Source of the DNA: Emcibacter sp.
GTDB lineage: Bacteria > Pseudomonadota > Alphaproteobacteria > Sphingomonadales > Emcibacteraceae
Assembly: GCA_016765435.1 (NCBI GenBank)
Contig: JAESPY010000099.1
Location: forward strand, 6,644-14,479
DNA length: 7,836 bases
Direction of reading: 5' to 3'
The notes under the pieces: model-generated
The model's database searches: none
The model's input: the letters and a program-made list of their open reading frames with translations, nothing else
What the model was told of the DNA's origin: nothing
Program-made: the position numbers and the translations under genes
Shown: in pieces, positions 7,492 to 7,836 of the stretch
How positions within the stretch are numbered: position 1 is the first letter of the stretch
Layout: every line of letters begins with the position of its first letter

Positions 7492-7836
7492 TATTATTAT
7501 CGTGTGAAAAGCATAGTGATCCATGATGTCTCTTATACTATCTATCTTATCTTCTGGAACATTTTCAATCGTGGCGATAGTACCATATGTCTTATCAGCT
7601 TCCACGGAAATATTTAGCGTGAGATCAAAGTCAGCTAACAAATCCAGAATGGTTCGTGTAATGACGTCCCGTTTCAATTCGGGTTTGAATATCTTACCCA
7701 CAGCGGTCAGTGGCAGGGCTGAAATCAGGTAAATTTCCTTTGGCGCTGCTGCCCGTTCGGCAATATGGTTTTTGGCAAATTCAACCAGCTCCGATATAGA
7801 GCATGTGGCCCCCGGATGCAGGACCACATACGCGAC
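7471..7836 (-). CDS. Acyl-CoA synthetase (AMP-binding enzyme), C-terminal end, no stop before the transporter
   Basis: The visible 122 codons start at the right edge with VAYVVLHPGA and continue with ISELVEFAKNHIAERAAAPK. This is the mobile C-terminal domain of ANL-superfamily enzymes, which activate carboxylic acids as acyl-AMP and then form acyl-CoA. The A10 motif PLTAVGKIFKPELKR is at about 7710-7666, with the catalytic lysine codon at 7695-7693. After it comes an extra tail of about 65 residues with a beta-alpha-beta pattern (LTLNISVEAD, then a helix, then FHTIII), a tail seen in some longer acyl-CoA synthetases. The start and the AMP-binding core lie off the window, so the substrate is unknown. 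The frame runs directly into the NSS transporter. The expected stop is missing, which means a real fusion, a lost stop, or a sequencing error. Confidence 0.82.
7478..7482 (-). promoter_or_regulatory. Ribosome binding site of the NSS transporter
   Basis: The minus strand reads AGGGA, 7 nt before the ATG at 7470. It supports independent initiation of the transporter even though the upstream frame is open. Confidence 0.6.

Noticed and set aside
1..7836. tRNA, rRNA, CRISPR arrays, insertion sequences or phage genes
   Set aside because: None were seen. Nearly all of the window is explained by the metabolic and transport genes, and the only gap is the 177-bp hut control region.

Overview
This window is most likely from a proteobacterium of moderate GC content, and I would guess an alphaproteobacterium. 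That guess rests on protein flavour and on an N-formylglutamate type hut cluster under HutC-like operators. Nothing in the window fixes the taxon. The core is a nearly complete histidine-utilisation (hut) locus.

Layout: (1) Bases 1-723 (+) hold the C-terminal part of an FAD-dependent DAO-family oxidoreductase whose start lies off the left edge. (2) hutI (-, 713-1936), imidazolonepropionase, converges on it with an 11-bp overlap of coding ends. (3) Bases 1937-2113 are an AT-rich divergent control region. It holds two identical 12-mers (TGTATAGACAGG) whose cores fit the GTNTANAC operator consensus of GntR/HutC regulators. (4) hutU (2114-3793), hutH (3790-5337) and hutG (5334-6122), all +, form a tight operon joined by two ATGA stop/start overlaps. 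(5) On the minus strand, converging on hutG with a 26-bp overlap, is a neurotransmitter:sodium symporter (NSS/SNF) family transporter (6097-7470). Directly upstream of it, in the same frame and with no stop between, lies the C-terminal end of an acyl-CoA synthetase-like AMP-binding enzyme that runs off the right edge.

Together, HutH (histidine to urocanate + NH3), HutU (urocanate to imidazolonepropionate), HutI (to N-formimino-glutamate) and HutG (N-formylglutamate to glutamate + formate) make most of the five-step route. The deiminase joining formiminoglutamate to formylglutamate (HutF) and the repressor HutC are not in the window and must be elsewhere if the pathway works. The NSS transporter may import an amino acid, but it is not in the hut operon and its substrate cannot be read from sequence.

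The hut genes look ordinary and intact. The most unusual points are the uninterrupted frame from the acyl-CoA synthetase into the transporter, the helically phased operator pair with one copy over the hutU ribosome binding region, and the overlapping convergent gene ends on both sides of the hut locus.
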